Both the position numbers and the translations under genes were made by a program. The notes under the pieces are model-generated. The model was not told where the DNA came from, ran no database searches, and saw only the letters and a list, made by a program, of their open reading frames with translations. A stretch of DNA of 64,000 bases from assembly GCF_001014975.1 (NCBI RefSeq), contig NZ_BBXA01000030.1, forward strand, positions 513,501-577,500. The letters are read 5' to 3'. The DNA comes from Novosphingobium sp. MD-1. GTDB taxonomy: Bacteria; Pseudomonadota; Alphaproteobacteria; Sphingomonadales; Sphingomonadaceae. This document shows positions 18,956 to 28,569 of this stretch, one piece after another (within the stretch, counting starts at the first letter, position 1; each line of letters begins with the position of its first letter).

Positions 18956-20197
18956 GTGCGGGTCGCATTGCTATCGCTGATGGATGCCGCGGCGGAAGAA
19001 CCGTCGGGGCTGCGCGGGCACCTGCCGATAGGCGGGCGTTCGGTGTTGCGCCATCAGGTGGGCCTGGCGCTGGCCTTCGGATGCGCGCGCATCGTCGTGC
19101 AGGCAGAGGCTTTGACCGGCGAACTCGTGGCGCTTCAGCACGTGGCTGAGAGCGCTGGCGCCCGGTTTCATGTCATCCCCACGGCGCGGGCGCTGGTGCC
19201 GCTGGTTTCGCCCGAGGACGAACTGCTCGTGCTGGCCGATGGGCTGCTTGCCGTGCCAGAGGATGCCCTGCGCCTGCTCAACGACGGACCGGTGATCCTG
19301 ACCATGCCGGTTGAAACGGGATTGGCCGCCGGGTTCGAACGGATCGATATCAACCACGCCAGCGCCGGCGCCATGCGATTGCCCGGGCGCGTTGTGGCGG
19401 GGCTGGGCGAATTGCCGCCCGAATGGAGCCCGGCCTCCGCCTTGCTGCGAATCGCGGTGCAGGCCGGCGTGCCACAGCGCGATATTCCCTTTGCGTTCAT
19501 CGATCAGGGACGGTGGCGCCTTATCCGCAGCGAGGATGAAGCACACCGGGCCGAGCCGGGCTGGCTGCGGCTGCACACCATCGGTGCGCACCGCCGTTCG
19601 CCGGGCGAAATGCTGGCCGGCATCGCCGTGCAGAAGATCGGCCCCGCGCTGCTGCACGCCGGCACCCGGCCTTATATCGTCACCATAGCCTCGTTCGCGC
19701 TGGGCGTGCTGGGCGTCGGCGCGGGCTGGTTCGGCAGCGCGACGATCGGCTTTGCCCTGCTGGCGCTCTGCTGGCTCGTGGCCGAATGCGCCGCGCTGCT
19801 CGCTCGCGTGGAGCGGGCATCGCTTCTGGCATCGGCCCGCATGGCGCCGACCGGGGCCGCGTTCGCGTTGCTGCTCGATGCGGGCTTTGTCGCGCTTTGC
19901 GCGTGGCGGTCCGAGCTGGCGGATATTTCGGGTGTGGCGGCGGCGCTGCGCCTGTTCGCCCCGCTAGTCCTGATGTTGACGTTGCGGCTTGTGCCCGCGG
20001 TCTGCGCGGCCCGCGACTGGACATCGTGGCTGAGCGACCGCTTCCTGTGCGGCATCGGTCTGGCGGTGCTCAGCGCGATCGGGCCATTCGACGCCGTGCT
20101 TCGGATGGTCGTGCTGGCCCTGCTGGCGGGAACGCTGCTTGATGCCAGCGCTGTCGGCCGCCGTACCGCTAACGCCGCATCAACCATTCGGGAATAA
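18956..20197 (+). CDS. Nucleotidyltransferase-like protein with C-terminal membrane domain, degenerate
   Basis: A 413-residue protein in two parts. Residues 1-190 look like a nucleotidyltransferase Rossmann-type fold (GHLPIGGRSVLRHQVGLAL, then LLVLADGLLAVP), but the N-terminal GxGxRL nucleotide loop is not evident. Residues 225-400 hold about five membrane segments. The order resembles fused nucleotidyltransferase/CDP-alcohol phosphatidyltransferases, yet the DGxxAR...D...D motif of the latter is missing. A perfect AGGAGG at 18941-18946 lies 9 bases before the GTG at 18956 and decides this start over an ATG at 18929, which would place the site inside the gene. It follows the Hpt-like gene by 102 bp and precedes the DUF2336-like gene by 10 bp. 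Catalysis is doubtful and the role unknown. Confidence 0.68.
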   Translation: MRVALLSLMDAAAEEPSGLRGHLPIGGRSVLRHQVGLALAFGCARIVVQAEALTGELVALQHVAESAGARFHVIPTARALVPLVSPEDELLVLADGLLAVPEDALRLLNDGPVILTMPVETGLAAGFERIDINHASAGAMRLPGRVVAGLGELPPEWSPASALLRIAVQAGVPQRDIPFAFIDQGRWRLIRSEDEAHRAEPGWLRLHTIGAHRRSPGEMLAGIAVQKIGPALLHAGTRPYIVTIASFALGVLGVGAGWFGSATIGFALLALCWLVAECAALLARVERASLLASARMAPTGAAFALLLDAGFVALCAWRSELADISGVAAALRLFAPLVLMLTLRLVPAVCAARDWTSWLSDRFLCGIGLAVLSAIGPFDAVLRMVVLALLAGTLLDASAVGRRTANAASTIRE

Positions 20198-20207
20198 AAG
20201 ATTTCCG

Positions 20208-21149
20208 ATGATGGACCCCGTGGTTCCCGCAGTCGCTTCCGGAGCGATGGAGGACGTGCTGGCCACGCGGCTGGCGGCGGAGGAGCGCGCGTATGCGGGG
20301 TCCGGACCAGTCCTGCAATATCTCCTCCACAACGGGCTGGGGACGATCTTCGATGACGAAATTCTGGCCCGCGTGCGCGGCATGCTGGCGGACTGCGCCC
20401 GCCAGCTTGCCGCCGCCCTGATCGGGCCGGATCGCGCCAGCCACCACGGCGAAGCGACGGTGGATGCGCTGATTGCCGGGCTGGCGGAACAACCGGCAGT
20501 CCTCGAACATCTTCATGCTCTTGCGCTCGAATGGCGTCTTGCGTTGCGGCTGCGGGATAGGGCCGCGCTCGATCCGGCATTGTCGCCGTTGATCCAGGAG
20601 CAGATCGGCGCTGCCAACCCATCGGTTTCGACGCTGGCGGTGAACCTGATGGCGGCGCAGGCGCGCTTCTGCCAGCAGCAGCGGCGGATGCAGTTGCCGC
20701 TGATGGAATTGCCCGGCGATGTGCTGAACCGCGCGATCCGCGTGATGCAGGGCGTGGCTCGCGAAGCCGATGCCGATGCGGTGCAGGCGGAACGGATCGT
20801 GCGCACCGGACTGGACGAAAAGCGCAGCCGTCTGGCTCTGCTGCGCCGCTCGGTGGCGGCACTGGGCGAGCGCGCCGGCGTCTCGCTGGTGCTGGCCCAT
20901 GCGGGCGCGGCGCTGTTCGTTACGGCGCTGGCGCTGGGCGCAGGATGCTCGCGCGAAGCCGCCGTTTTCGCCACCGCCGAAGGGCATGAGACCCGGCTGC
21001 TGCTGGGGTTGATCGCCTGCGGGCTGGAGGAAAGCGCGATCGCGGCGCAATTCCTGGCGGTGCATCCGGGCGGAACGGTTCCAGAGGGTCTTGGCCTTGT
21101 CGCACCCGAACGCGCGGCGGCGCTGCTGTCCGGGTACGAGCGTTCATGA
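20208..21149 (+). CDS. Helical protein, tentatively DUF2336-like
   Basis: A 313-residue soluble all-alpha protein with no signal peptide or membrane span. Repeated helical hairpins, and a C-terminal pattern of the type LFVTALALGAGCSREAAVF followed by a short loop and a final GL..SAIAAQFLAVHP helix, recall DUF2336, a family often encoded beside two-component genes in alphaproteobacteria. The match is a visual judgement and should be treated as weak. The start is ATG at 20208 (a second ATG follows at 20211), leaving 10 bp after the previous stop. A longer frame from 20139 would overlap the previous gene. Its TGA overlaps the ATG of the next gene (ATGA, 21146-21149), so it is almost certainly cotranslated with the pseudokinase. 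Function unknown. Confidence 0.68.
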   Translation: MMDPVVPAVASGAMEDVLATRLAAEERAYAGSGPVLQYLLHNGLGTIFDDEILARVRGMLADCARQLAAALIGPDRASHHGEATVDALIAGLAEQPAVLEHLHALALEWRLALRLRDRAALDPALSPLIQEQIGAANPSVSTLAVNLMAAQARFCQQQRRMQLPLMELPGDVLNRAIRVMQGVAREADADAVQAERIVRTGLDEKRSRLALLRRSVAALGERAGVSLVLAHAGAALFVTALALGAGCSREAAVFATAEGHETRLLLGLIACGLEESAIAAQFLAVHPGGTVPEGLGLVAPERAAALLSGYERS

Positions 21150-22525
21150 AGGCGCTCGATCTGGCTCACGGCGTCAGCGATCCCGACGACCGACTCATCG
21201 ATGCCAGCGAAGTGCTGGCGGACTGGCAACGGCGCTGCGGGGGTGAACTGCCCGGCGTGATCGCGATCCCGGCTCTGCTCGAACTGGTGCGGTCGGCGCG
21301 GCGGGCCGGCACGCCGCTCGCGCGCACGATAACGTTCTTGGACGAAACGCGGGCGCTGTCCACGTGGGCCGCGGTAACGCCCGAAGCGGACGGGACGCGG
21401 ATCGAACTCAGCCGGTGGCGGACGTCCGCCGTGGAGGAGGGCGGCGCGGACGCGCCCGGAGCGGCGGCGCTGGTCCGGCAGATCGCGGAAGCGCAAGTGC
21501 TGCTGGATGCCGAACAGCGCGTGGTCTCGGTCGACGCCATGGCCGCCGACCTTGCCGGCATGGCTGCAGCCATGCGCGAAGGAATCGGCCGGCGCTGGAC
21601 CGAGTTCGTGACTCTGGCGGAGTTGGAGCATCACCAGAGCGCGCTGCACTGGCGCCTGCTGGACGATGCGGCGGTGGGAATCGACGGATCGGTCCGGCCC
21701 TGGCGCGCGCGGCTCTTCCCGATGGGGGATGCCGGCTTCGAACTGCTGCTGGTGCCGGACGGGATCGGCATCGTACCGCATGAAAGCGTAGCGCCTTCAC
21801 CCCAGGCACCGGACGCGGCGAGCTGGAACGGCATCATCGGCCGCGAACTGGCGCCGGCGCTGCGGCAGCCGATCAACCGCATCATCGCCAACGCCGAAAC
21901 GATCCGCACGCGCCTCGCCGGGCCGCTGTCGGACGAATACAGCACCTATGCCGGGGATATCGCCGAGGCGGGCCGCCATCTGCTGGGGCTGATCGAGGAT
22001 CTGGCTGATCTGGAAGCCGTGGAGGCGGAGGGTTTCAAACCCGCGCCCGATCGGATCGATCTGGCCGATTGCGCGCGGCGCGCGGCGGGTATCCTGTCGG
22101 TGCGGGCGCAGGAGCGCGCGATCAGGCTGGCGACGCCCGCGGAAGAGGCGCGGACCCCCGCGATCGGTGAGTTCCGGCGCGTGCTTCAGATCCTGATAAA
22201 CCTGTTGAACAACGCCATCCGCTACACGCCGGGCAGTTCCACCGTCACGCTGACCTGCTGGACTGATGGCGTGCGCGCGTGGCTGTGCGTGGCCGACGAA
22301 GGGCAGGGGTTGACGCAGGAGCAGGTGGACCGGCTGTTTGCCAAGTTCGAACGGCTGGGCCGATCGGGCGACGGCGGAACGGGGCTTGGCCTCTATATCT
22401 CGCGGCGATTGGCGCGCGCGATGGGGGGAGACCTGTCGGTGGAGGCGACGCCGGGGCAGGGCGCGCGGTTCGTGCTGGAACTGCCGGCCGATACGAACAC
22501 CGAAATGGGCGCGTCGGAAATCTGA
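21146..22525 (+). CDS. Histidine-kinase-like protein with proline at the phospho-acceptor site
   Basis: A 459-residue soluble kinase-like protein. The ATPase domain is intact: N box INLLNNAIRYTP (352-362), G1 DEGQGL (384-389), F box LFAKFERLG and G2 GTGLGLYISRRLA (411-423). The dimerisation helix, however, reads ELAPALRQPINRI, where the usual sequence is H-E-L-R-T-P-L: P237 replaces the histidine. The first 220 residues form a poorly recognised sensory region. There is no membrane segment. The start lies in an ATGA overlap with the upstream gene. It could therefore act as an ATP-binding scaffold or allosteric partner, in the manner of DivL, rather than an autokinase. Its gene is convergent with a small membrane-protein gene 7 bp away. 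Confidence 0.85.
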   Translation: MKALDLAHGVSDPDDRLIDASEVLADWQRRCGGELPGVIAIPALLELVRSARRAGTPLARTITFLDETRALSTWAAVTPEADGTRIELSRWRTSAVEEGGADAPGAAALVRQIAEAQVLLDAEQRVVSVDAMAADLAGMAAAMREGIGRRWTEFVTLAELEHHQSALHWRLLDDAAVGIDGSVRPWRARLFPMGDAGFELLLVPDGIGIVPHESVAPSPQAPDAASWNGIIGRELAPALRQPINRIIANAETIRTRLAGPLSDEYSTYAGDIAEAGRHLLGLIEDLADLEAVEAEGFKPAPDRIDLADCARRAAGILSVRAQERAIRLATPAEEARTPAIGEFRRVLQILINLLNNAIRYTPGSSTVTLTCWTDGVRAWLCVADEGQGLTQEQVDRLFAKFERLGRSGDGGTGLGLYISRRLARAMGGDLSVEATPGQGARFVLELPADTNTEMGASEI

Positions 22526-22532
22526 AAGGGGT

Positions 22533-22730
22533 CTAGCCCCGCCTGCGCGAGGCTCGCCATAGGGCGCCGACGCCCAGCAGGGCGAGCAGCGCGCCTTTCC
22601 ATACCCATTCGCGTTGATCCAGCATGAAGCTGGAGGCGGGCCACAAGATGAGGCCGGTTCCCTGGCCCATCCACAGCCCGCCCATCAGGACGGCGGCGAT
22701 GCCGAAAATCCGCAGGATCATTCTGAGCAT
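22533..22730 (-). CDS. Small two-helix membrane protein
   Basis: A 65-residue protein with two predicted membrane segments, LRIFGIAAVLMGGLWMG (about 5-21) and WKGALLALLGVGALW (about 44-58), separated by a conserved-looking loop GTGLILWPASSFMLDQREWV. The C-terminus is basic (RASRRRG), fitting a cytoplasmic end. It lies 18 bp downstream of gltA on the same strand and may ride on that transcript. The hydrophobic pattern and codon use support a real gene. No function can be given. Confidence 0.65.
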   Translation of the reverse strand: MLRMILRIFGIAAVLMGGLWMGQGTGLILWPASSFMLDQREWVWKGALLALLGVGALWRASRRRG

Positions 22731-22748
22731 CGCCGCCGCTCCCGAAGT

Positions 22749-24035
22749 TTAGCGCTGGTTCAGCGGGATGTAGTCGCGCTGCGTCGGCCCGGTGTAGAGC
22801 TGGCGCGGACGACCGATCTTCTGGCCGGGATCGGAGATCATTTCGTTCCACTGCGCCACCCAGCCCACAGTGCGGGCCAGAGCGAACAGCACGGTGAACA
22901 TCGTGGTCGGGAAGCCGATCGCCGACAGGATGATGCCCGAATAGAAGTCCACGTTCGGGAACAGCTTCTTCTCGATGAAGTAGGGATCGCTGAGCGCGAT
23001 CTCTTCGAGGCGAAGCGCGGTTTCGAAGAGCGGATCGTTCACCTTCAGCGCCGAGAACACCTCGCGCACCGTCTGCTGCATCACGGTCGCGCGCGGATCG
23101 TAGTTCTTGTACACGCGGTGGCCGAAGCCCATCAGGCGGAACGGATCGTTCTTGTCCTTGGCGCGCTCGATGTAGTGCGGGATCTTGTCGGGCGTGCCGA
23201 TTTCCTTGAGCATGTTCAGCGCGGCTTCGTTCGCGCCGCCATGCGCCGGCCCCCACAGACAGGCGATGCCCGCCGCCATGCACGCGAACGGGTTGGCGCC
23301 CGACGATCCGGCAAGGCGCACGGTCGAGGTGGAGGCGTTCTGTTCGTGATCGGCATGGAGGATGAAGATGCGGTCCATCGCCCGTTCCACTTCGGGCACG
23401 ACTTCGTATTCCTCGGCGGGCACGCCGAAGGTCATGCGCAGGAAGTTGCCGGTGTAGGACAGTTCGTTCTTCGGATAGAGGAACGGCTGGCCGACCGAAT
23501 ACTTGTAGGCCATGGCCGCGATCGTCGGCATCTTGGCGATCAGGCGGTGCGAGCTGATCTTGCGGTGCTGCGGATCGGCGATGTCGGTGGAGTCATGGTA
23601 GAATGCCGAAAGCGCCCCGACCACGCCGCACATGATCGCCATGGGGTGCGCATCGCGACGGAAGCCGCGATAGAACGTGCTGAGCTGTTCATGCACCATG
23701 GTGTGGCGGCTGATCGTACGGGTGAACTCGGCAAGTTCATCCTGGTTCGGCAGTTCGCCATTCAGCAGCAGGTAGCTGACTTCCATGAACGAGGAGTGTT
23801 CGGCAAGCTGGCCGATGGGATAGCCGCGGTGCAGCAGCACGCCTTCATCGCCATCGATATAGGTGATCGCGGAATCGCAGCTCGCGGTGGAGGTGAAGCC
23901 GGGATCGTAGGTGAACAGGCCGGTTTGCCCGTAGAGCTTGCGGATATCGACCACATCCGGCCCGATGGTGCCGCTGCGGACCGGCATTTCGACAGTCTTG
24001 CCGTCCGCGCTCAAAGTAGCCTGGTTTTCGCTCAC
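22749..24035 (-). CDS. gltA: Citrate synthase
   Basis: Condenses acetyl-CoA and oxaloacetate to citrate at the entry of the TCA cycle. The 428-residue protein is of the Gram-negative hexameric type, with the N-terminal beta domain ([17 protein letters not shown]) that hosts NADH control in that class. Active-site regions [23 protein letters not shown] (catalytic His), and [14 protein letters not shown] (second His) are present, and the final [16 protein letters not shown] holds family residues. The gene follows gltX at 66 bp on the same strand, an arrangement that is frequent in sphingomonads and probably gives a shared transcript. The start ATG at 24035 is preceded by GGAGGG. Confidence 0.97.
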   Translation of the reverse strand: MSENQATLSADGKTVEMPVRSGTIGPDVVDIRKLYGQTGLFTYDPGFTSTASCDSAITYIDGDEGVLLHRGYPIGQLAEHSSFMEVSYLLLNGELPNQDELAEFTRTISRHTMVHEQLSTFYRGFRRDAHPMAIMCGVVGALSAFYHDSTDIADPQHRKISSHRLIAKMPTIAAMAYKYSVGQPFLYPKNELSYTGNFLRMTFGVPAEEYEVVPEVERAMDRIFILHADHEQNASTSTVRLAGSSGANPFACMAAGIACLWGPAHGGANEAALNMLKEIGTPDKIPHYIERAKDKNDPFRLMGFGHRVYKNYDPRATVMQQTVREVFSALKVNDPLFETALRLEEIALSDPYFIEKKLFPNVDFYSGIILSAIGFPTTMFTVLFALARTVGWVAQWNEMISDPGQKIGRPRQLYTGPTQRDYIPLNQR

Positions 24036-24101
24036 GCTAAGCCCTCCTGATCTGGGTTGTGCCGTGGGAGATACGGCAAGGAGATTAGAAAACGAACTGG
24101 T

Positions 24102-25580
24102 TCATGCGGATTGGTCCCGGAGTCGCGCAAGCGCTTCCTCCTTGCCCAGCAAGACCAGCACGTCGAATATGCCCGGCGAGGTTGTCTGACCCGTCAACGC
24201 TGCGCGTAACGGCTGGGCAAGCTTGCCCAGTCCTACTCCCAGCTCCTCTGCCATGGCCTTGAGACTGGCCTCCAGCGTGGAGGTTGTCCAGTCGCATTCC
24301 GCATCGATCCTGGAGATGATCGCTGCGAGAATGGTGCGTGCATCGTCCGTCAGCAGGCTCTGCGCTTTCGCGTCGAGCGGCAGCGGACGCTGCGAGAACA
24401 GGAACACGGCGCCCTGCGCCAGTTCGTTGAGATCGGCCGCGCGTACCTTGAGCACGGGCATCGCCTGCTCCAGCAGCGCCATGTCCCGCGCGTCGTCGAA
24501 CGCGGGGGCCAACGGCTTGAGCCGGGAAGCGACCAGACCCGCCAGCCGCGCATCATCGGCTTCGCGCAGGTAGTGGCCGGTGAGATTGAGCAGCTTCTTG
24601 AAATCGAACCGCGATGCGCCCTTGCCGACATGGCCGATATCGAACCATTCGACCGCCTGATCGCGGGAGATGATCTCCTCGTCGCCATGGCCCCAGCCCA
24701 GGCGCAGCAGATAGTTGAACACCGCTTCGGGCAGCAGCCCCATCTCGTCGCGATAGGCATCCACGCCCAGCGCGCCGTGCCGCTTGGAAAGCTTAGCCCC
24801 GTCCGCGCCGTGGATCAGCGGAATGTGGGCATAGGCCGGGTCCGGCCAGCCGCCCTCGATCGCGTGCATACCGCGAATGATCACGAGCTGGCGGAAGGCG
24901 TTGTTGATGTGATCGTCGCCCCGGATAACGTGCGTCACGCCCATGTCGTGATCGTCGACCACGACCGCGAGCATGTAGGTCGGCGTTCCGTCCGAGCGCA
25001 GCAGGATGAAATCGTCGATCTCGCTGTTGCTGACCGTGATTTCGCCCTGCACCAGGTCGGTGATGACCGTCTGTCCTTCGCGTGGGGCCTTGATCCGGAC
25101 GACATAGGGCTGGCCCGCAGGCCAGGTCGCGGGATCGGCGTCGCGCCATTCGCTGTCGATGCGGAACGGGCGGCGTTCTTCCTGCGCCTTGGCGCGGCGC
25201 GCGGCCAGCTCTTCCTGCGTCAGGTAGCAGCGATAGGCATGGCCGGCCGCGAGCAGCGCATGCGCCACTTCGGCGTGCCGTTCCGAGCGGGCGAACTGGA
25301 ACACGGCCGGTTCGTCACCGGTAAGGCCCAGCCATTCCAGCCCGTCGAAGATCGCGTCGATCGCCGCGTCGGTGGAGCGGGCGCGATCGGTGTCCTCGAT
25401 CCGCAGCAGGTACGTGCCGCCGTGGTGGCGGGCGAACAACCAGTTGAAAAGCGCGGTCCTGGCGCCGCCGATATGCAGGAACCCGGTCGGCGAGGGAGCA
25501 AAGCGCGTAACAACGCCGGAGCGTTCCTGGCCGGCTCTGGCGGCCGATTGTGCGGAAACAGTTTCAGTGGCGCTTGCCAT
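24102..25580 (-). CDS. gltX: Glutamyl-tRNA synthetase
   Basis: Class I aminoacyl-tRNA synthetase of 492 residues that charges tRNA-Glu (and possibly tRNA-Gln, if the amidotransferase route is used). The HIGH motif is seen as [15 protein letters not shown] and the KMSKS motif as KLSKRHG. The C-terminal anticodon-binding domain ends [22 protein letters not shown]. The frame continues upstream to 25820 through sequence antisense to comEC, but ATG at 25580 is the last start that still precedes the catalytic fold; the roughly 22 residues before [11 protein letters not shown] are a non-conserved Ala/Ser-rich tail. It is divergent from comEC with about 29 bp between starts. Confidence 0.96.
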   Translation of the reverse strand: MASATETVSAQSAARAGQERSGVVTRFAPSPTGFLHIGGARTALFNWLFARHHGGTYLLRIEDTDRARSTDAAIDAIFDGLEWLGLTGDEPAVFQFARSERHAEVAHALLAAGHAYRCYLTQEELAARRAKAQEERRPFRIDSEWRDADPATWPAGQPYVVRIKAPREGQTVITDLVQGEITVSNSEIDDFILLRSDGTPTYMLAVVVDDHDMGVTHVIRGDDHINNAFRQLVIIRGMHAIEGGWPDPAYAHIPLIHGADGAKLSKRHGALGVDAYRDEMGLLPEAVFNYLLRLGWGHGDEEIISRDQAVEWFDIGHVGKGASRFDFKKLLNLTGHYLREADDARLAGLVASRLKPLAPAFDDARDMALLEQAMPVLKVRAADLNELAQGAVFLFSQRPLPLDAKAQSLLTDDARTILAAIISRIDAECDWTTSTLEASLKAMAEELGVGLGKLAQPLRAALTGQTTSPGIFDVLVLLGKEEALARLRDQSA

Positions 25581-25609
25581 CGGCCGCGCGGTCCTTCCTA
25601 TTGCATTCC

Positions 25610-27826
25610 ATGGCGTCCATGGCCGCAGTCGAAACTGAGGCTGAACCGGCGGTGAATCTGCCGGTGGAACCGGCGCGGCATTGGGCCAATTATCGGCGCT
25701 TGTCCAGCATACTTCCGTCGAGCAACGCATTCCTCGCCGCCCGCCCATTCGAGCGTGCGCCATGGCTTGCGGTCGCGTTCCTGACGGGAATCGCAAGCTG
25801 GCTGGAACTGGACGGGCCATGGCAGTGGATGGCGCTTCTCGCCGCCTGCGCGGCGCTGGCGACGCTGGCCCTGGCGATCCCGCGCGAGGGTTCGCTGGAC
25901 TACGTTCGGCTTGCCGCGCTTTCTCTGCCGCTCATGGTGGCGGCAGGTTGCGTGACGGTGTGGAGCAAGTCCGCGCTCGTCGGAAAGTCGGGGGTGGGCC
26001 ATCCGACCTTCGGCTGGGTGGAGGGGCGCATTCTCGACCGGCAGGAGGAAAGTGCGCGGGGGCGGGTGCGCCTCCTCGTCGACGCGCGGATCGAAGGCGT
26101 GCCCGGTGCGATGCGGGTGCGCGTGAACCTGCCGCTGGAAGAGGACAGGCCCGGTCTTGCCGAAGGCGCCACGGTGCGGCTGCGGGCGCGTCTGATGCCG
26201 CCCGCTCCGCCGATGCTGCCGGGCGGATACGACTTCGCCCGGGCCGCGTGGTTCCAGGGCCTTGCCGCGACCGGCAGCGTGGTCGGGCCGGTCGATGTGC
26301 TGGCCCCGCCTGACGGGGGAGGGCTGCTGCGCCGCTGGCAGCAACACCTGGCCGATCACATCCGCGCCCGTCTCGTCGGATCGCCCGGTTCGATCGCGGC
26401 CGCGCTGGCCAGCGGCGATCGGGGCAGCATCGCGCCGACCGACGAGGACGCGATGCGCGATGCCGGGCTGACGCATCTGCTTTCGATCAGCGGCCTGCAC
26501 GTCAGCGCGGTGATCGCGGCAGTCTATGTCCTGACTGTGCGCCTGTTCGCCTTGTTTCCCTTCGTGGCGCTGCGCGTGCGCCTGCCGATCGTCGCGGCGG
26601 CGGCCGGGGCGCTGGCGGGCATTGCCTATACCCTGCTGACGGGATCGGAAGTGCCGACGGTGCGATCGTGCATCGGCGCCTTGCTGGTGCTGGCGGCGCT
26701 GGCGCTGGGGCGCGATCCGCTGTCGCTGCGGATGCTGGCGGTGGCGGCGTTCTTCGTCATGGTGTTCTGGCCCGAGGCCGTGTTCGGGCCGAGCTTCCAG
26801 ATGAGCTTCGCCTCGGTGATCGCGATCATCGCGTTCCACGGTTCCGCGCCGGCCAAGCGCTTCCTGGCCGCGCGCGAGGAAGGGGTACTGCTTTGCCTGG
26901 GGCGGCATCTCGTGATGCTGCTCGCGACGGGACTCGTGATCGAACTGGCGCTGATGCCGATCGGGCTGTTCCATTTCCACCGCGCCGGCATCTACGGCGC
27001 GGCGGCCAACGTCGTGGCCATTCCGCTGACCACGTTCGTGACCATGCCGCTGATCGCGCTGGCGCTGGTGCTGGACGTGGTGGGGGCGGGCGGGCCGGCG
27101 TGGTGGCTGACGGGCAAGTCGCTCGAACTCCTGCTGTGGCTGGCGCACGTGACGGCGGGGCAGCCCGGCGCGGTGACGTTGATGCCGTCGATGCCGCCCG
27201 GGGTGTTCGCGCTGTTCGTTGCCGGCGGGTTGTGGCTGGCGCTGTGGACCGGACCGGTGCGTCTGTGGGGCCTGGTTCCGGCGGCCGTCGCCGCGCTGGT
27301 CTTCGCCACCATGCGCCCGCCCGACATCCTGGTATCGGGCGATGGCCGTCACGTGGGCGTGACCGGAGAAGGCGCCGAACTGCTGGTACTACGCCAGACG
27401 CGCGGGGACTATACCCGCGAAAACCTGCTGGAAATGGCCGGCATGGAGGGAGATGTCCGCCCACTCGATACCTGGCCGGGCGCGGCCTGCAACGCCGATT
27501 TCTGCCGGATCGCGCTGAAGCGGGGCGGGCGTTCGTTCGCGGTGCTGATGGCCCGCGGGCAGAATCTGGTGGAGATCGGGGAGTTGAAACGGGCCTGCGC
27601 AGCGGCCGACATTGTCATCGCAGATCGCCGCCTACCACGCACCTGCCTGCCCCGGATGCTGAAAGCGGATCGGGCCTTGCTGGCACGGACCGGCGGGCTC
27701 GCCATCGATCTTGCCGCTGGCACCGTGCGCACCGTGGCCGAAACCCAGGGGCACCACGGCTGGTATCGCTGGCGGGCGACGCGCCGGCCGGAAGCCGCCC
27801 CGTCGCCCGCTTCAACGGATCAGTGA
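25610..27826 (+). CDS. comEC: ComEC/Rec2 DNA-uptake channel protein
   Basis: An inner-membrane protein of about 738 residues believed to carry transforming single-stranded DNA into the cytoplasm. After a short N-terminal region come two membrane spans and a DUF4131-type beta domain (about 95-210). The competence core then has the hallmark [18 protein letters not shown] and about eight more spans to residue 570. The C-terminal 170 residues sit where a metallo-beta-lactamase nuclease lies in Firmicutes, but the HxHxDH zinc motif is absent. Starts at 25550, 25610 and 25619 are possible; 25610 is chosen because the earliest one lies inside gltX. It overlaps lexA tail to tail by 7 bp. Competence has not been shown from sequence alone. 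Confidence 0.9.
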   Translation: MASMAAVETEAEPAVNLPVEPARHWANYRRLSSILPSSNAFLAARPFERAPWLAVAFLTGIASWLELDGPWQWMALLAACAALATLALAIPREGSLDYVRLAALSLPLMVAAGCVTVWSKSALVGKSGVGHPTFGWVEGRILDRQEESARGRVRLLVDARIEGVPGAMRVRVNLPLEEDRPGLAEGATVRLRARLMPPAPPMLPGGYDFARAAWFQGLAATGSVVGPVDVLAPPDGGGLLRRWQQHLADHIRARLVGSPGSIAAALASGDRGSIAPTDEDAMRDAGLTHLLSISGLHVSAVIAAVYVLTVRLFALFPFVALRVRLPIVAAAAGALAGIAYTLLTGSEVPTVRSCIGALLVLAALALGRDPLSLRMLAVAAFFVMVFWPEAVFGPSFQMSFASVIAIIAFHGSAPAKRFLAAREEGVLLCLGRHLVMLLATGLVIELALMPIGLFHFHRAGIYGAAANVVAIPLTTFVTMPLIALALVLDVVGAGGPAWWLTGKSLELLLWLAHVTAGQPGAVTLMPSMPPGVFALFVAGGLWLALWTGPVRLWGLVPAAVAALVFATMRPPDILVSGDGRHVGVTGEGAELLVLRQTRGDYTRENLLEMAGMEGDVRPLDTWPGAACNADFCRIALKRGGRSFAVLMARGQNLVEIGELKRACAAADIVIADRRLPRTCLPRMLKADRALLARTGGLAIDLAAGTVRTVAETQGHHGWYRWRATRRPEAAPSPASTDQ

Positions 27827-28512
27827 TAGCGGCGCAGCAGCCCCGCCAGCTTTCCCTGCACCTGCACTTCATCGGGACGGTAGTATTGCGGATCGTAGGC
27901 GGCGTTGGCCGGATCGAGCCGGATCATGCCCTTTTCGCGGCGCAGGTACTTGAGCGTCGCTTCCTCGCCCCGGATCAGCGCCACCACGATTTCGCCATCG
28001 CGGGCGATGTCCGTGCGGCGGACCAGCGCGAAATCGCCATCGAAAATCCCGGCATCGACCATCGAATCCCCGGATACTTCCAGCGCGTAATGCTCACCCG
28101 CGCCGAGCAGGGCTGCGGGCACCGGCAATACGCTGGAGCCTTCCAGCGCCTCGATCGGGGCACCGGCGGCGATGCGGCCGTGCAGCGGCACTTCGATGAC
28201 GTCGTTGGCCGGCGCCGGTGCGGTCTTCGGCGGGCTGCGCAGCGGCACGACCACATCGTTGGCGGGAGCCGTGCGCGACGCGGCCTTGGTGGTTGCGCTG
28301 TCCGGCTGGCGCAGCACTTCCAGAGCGCGGGCGCGGTTGGGTAGCCGACGGATGAAGCCGCGTTCCTCCAGCGCGGAAATCAGCCGGTGGACGCCCGATT
28401 TCGATTTGAGATCGAGAGCTTCCTTCATTTCCTCGAACGAGGGGGAAATGCCGGACTCCTCAAGCCGGAGCTGGATGAAAGTCAGCAGTTCGTGCTGCTT
28501 GCGCGTCAGCAT
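27820..28512 (-). CDS. lexA: LexA repressor
   Basis: The SOS repressor, 230 residues, cleaved by its own Ser-Lys protease when RecA filaments form. The winged-helix N-terminus ([46 protein letters not shown]) is complete. The cleavage bond A116-G117 in [12 protein letters not shown]150 in VSGDSM and K188 in EATLKYL form the autoproteolytic set. The linker is unusually long and holds an imperfect internal repeat ([10 protein letters not shown] ... [11 protein letters not shown] at about 82-110). The gene is controlled by its own SOS box 18 bp before the ATG. It follows moeA by 57 bp on the same strand. Confidence 0.97.
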   Translation of the reverse strand: MLTRKQHELLTFIQLRLEESGISPSFEEMKEALDLKSKSGVHRLISALEERGFIRRLPNRARALEVLRQPDSATTKAASRTAPANDVVVPLRSPPKTAPAPANDVIEVPLHGRIAAGAPIEALEGSSVLPVPAALLGAGEHYALEVSGDSMVDAGIFDGDFALVRRTDIARDGEIVVALIRGEEATLKYLRREKGMIRLDPANAAYDPQYYRPDEVQVQGKLAGLLRRYH

Positions 28513-28530
28513 TGCGCGTCACTCCATAGT

Positions 28531-28545
28531 GAACGAATGCGGAAC
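28531..28545 (-). promoter_or_regulatory. LexA operator (alphaproteobacterial SOS box)
   Basis: GAAC-N7-GAAC read on the plus strand, GTTC-N7-GTTC towards lexA. This direct repeat is the established alphaproteobacterial LexA target, and its centre lies about 26 bp upstream of the lexA ATG, fitting autorepression. It is an exact match in both half-sites. Confidence 0.88.
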
Positions 28546-28569
28546 GAATAAGCAACCAAAACGCACCCG

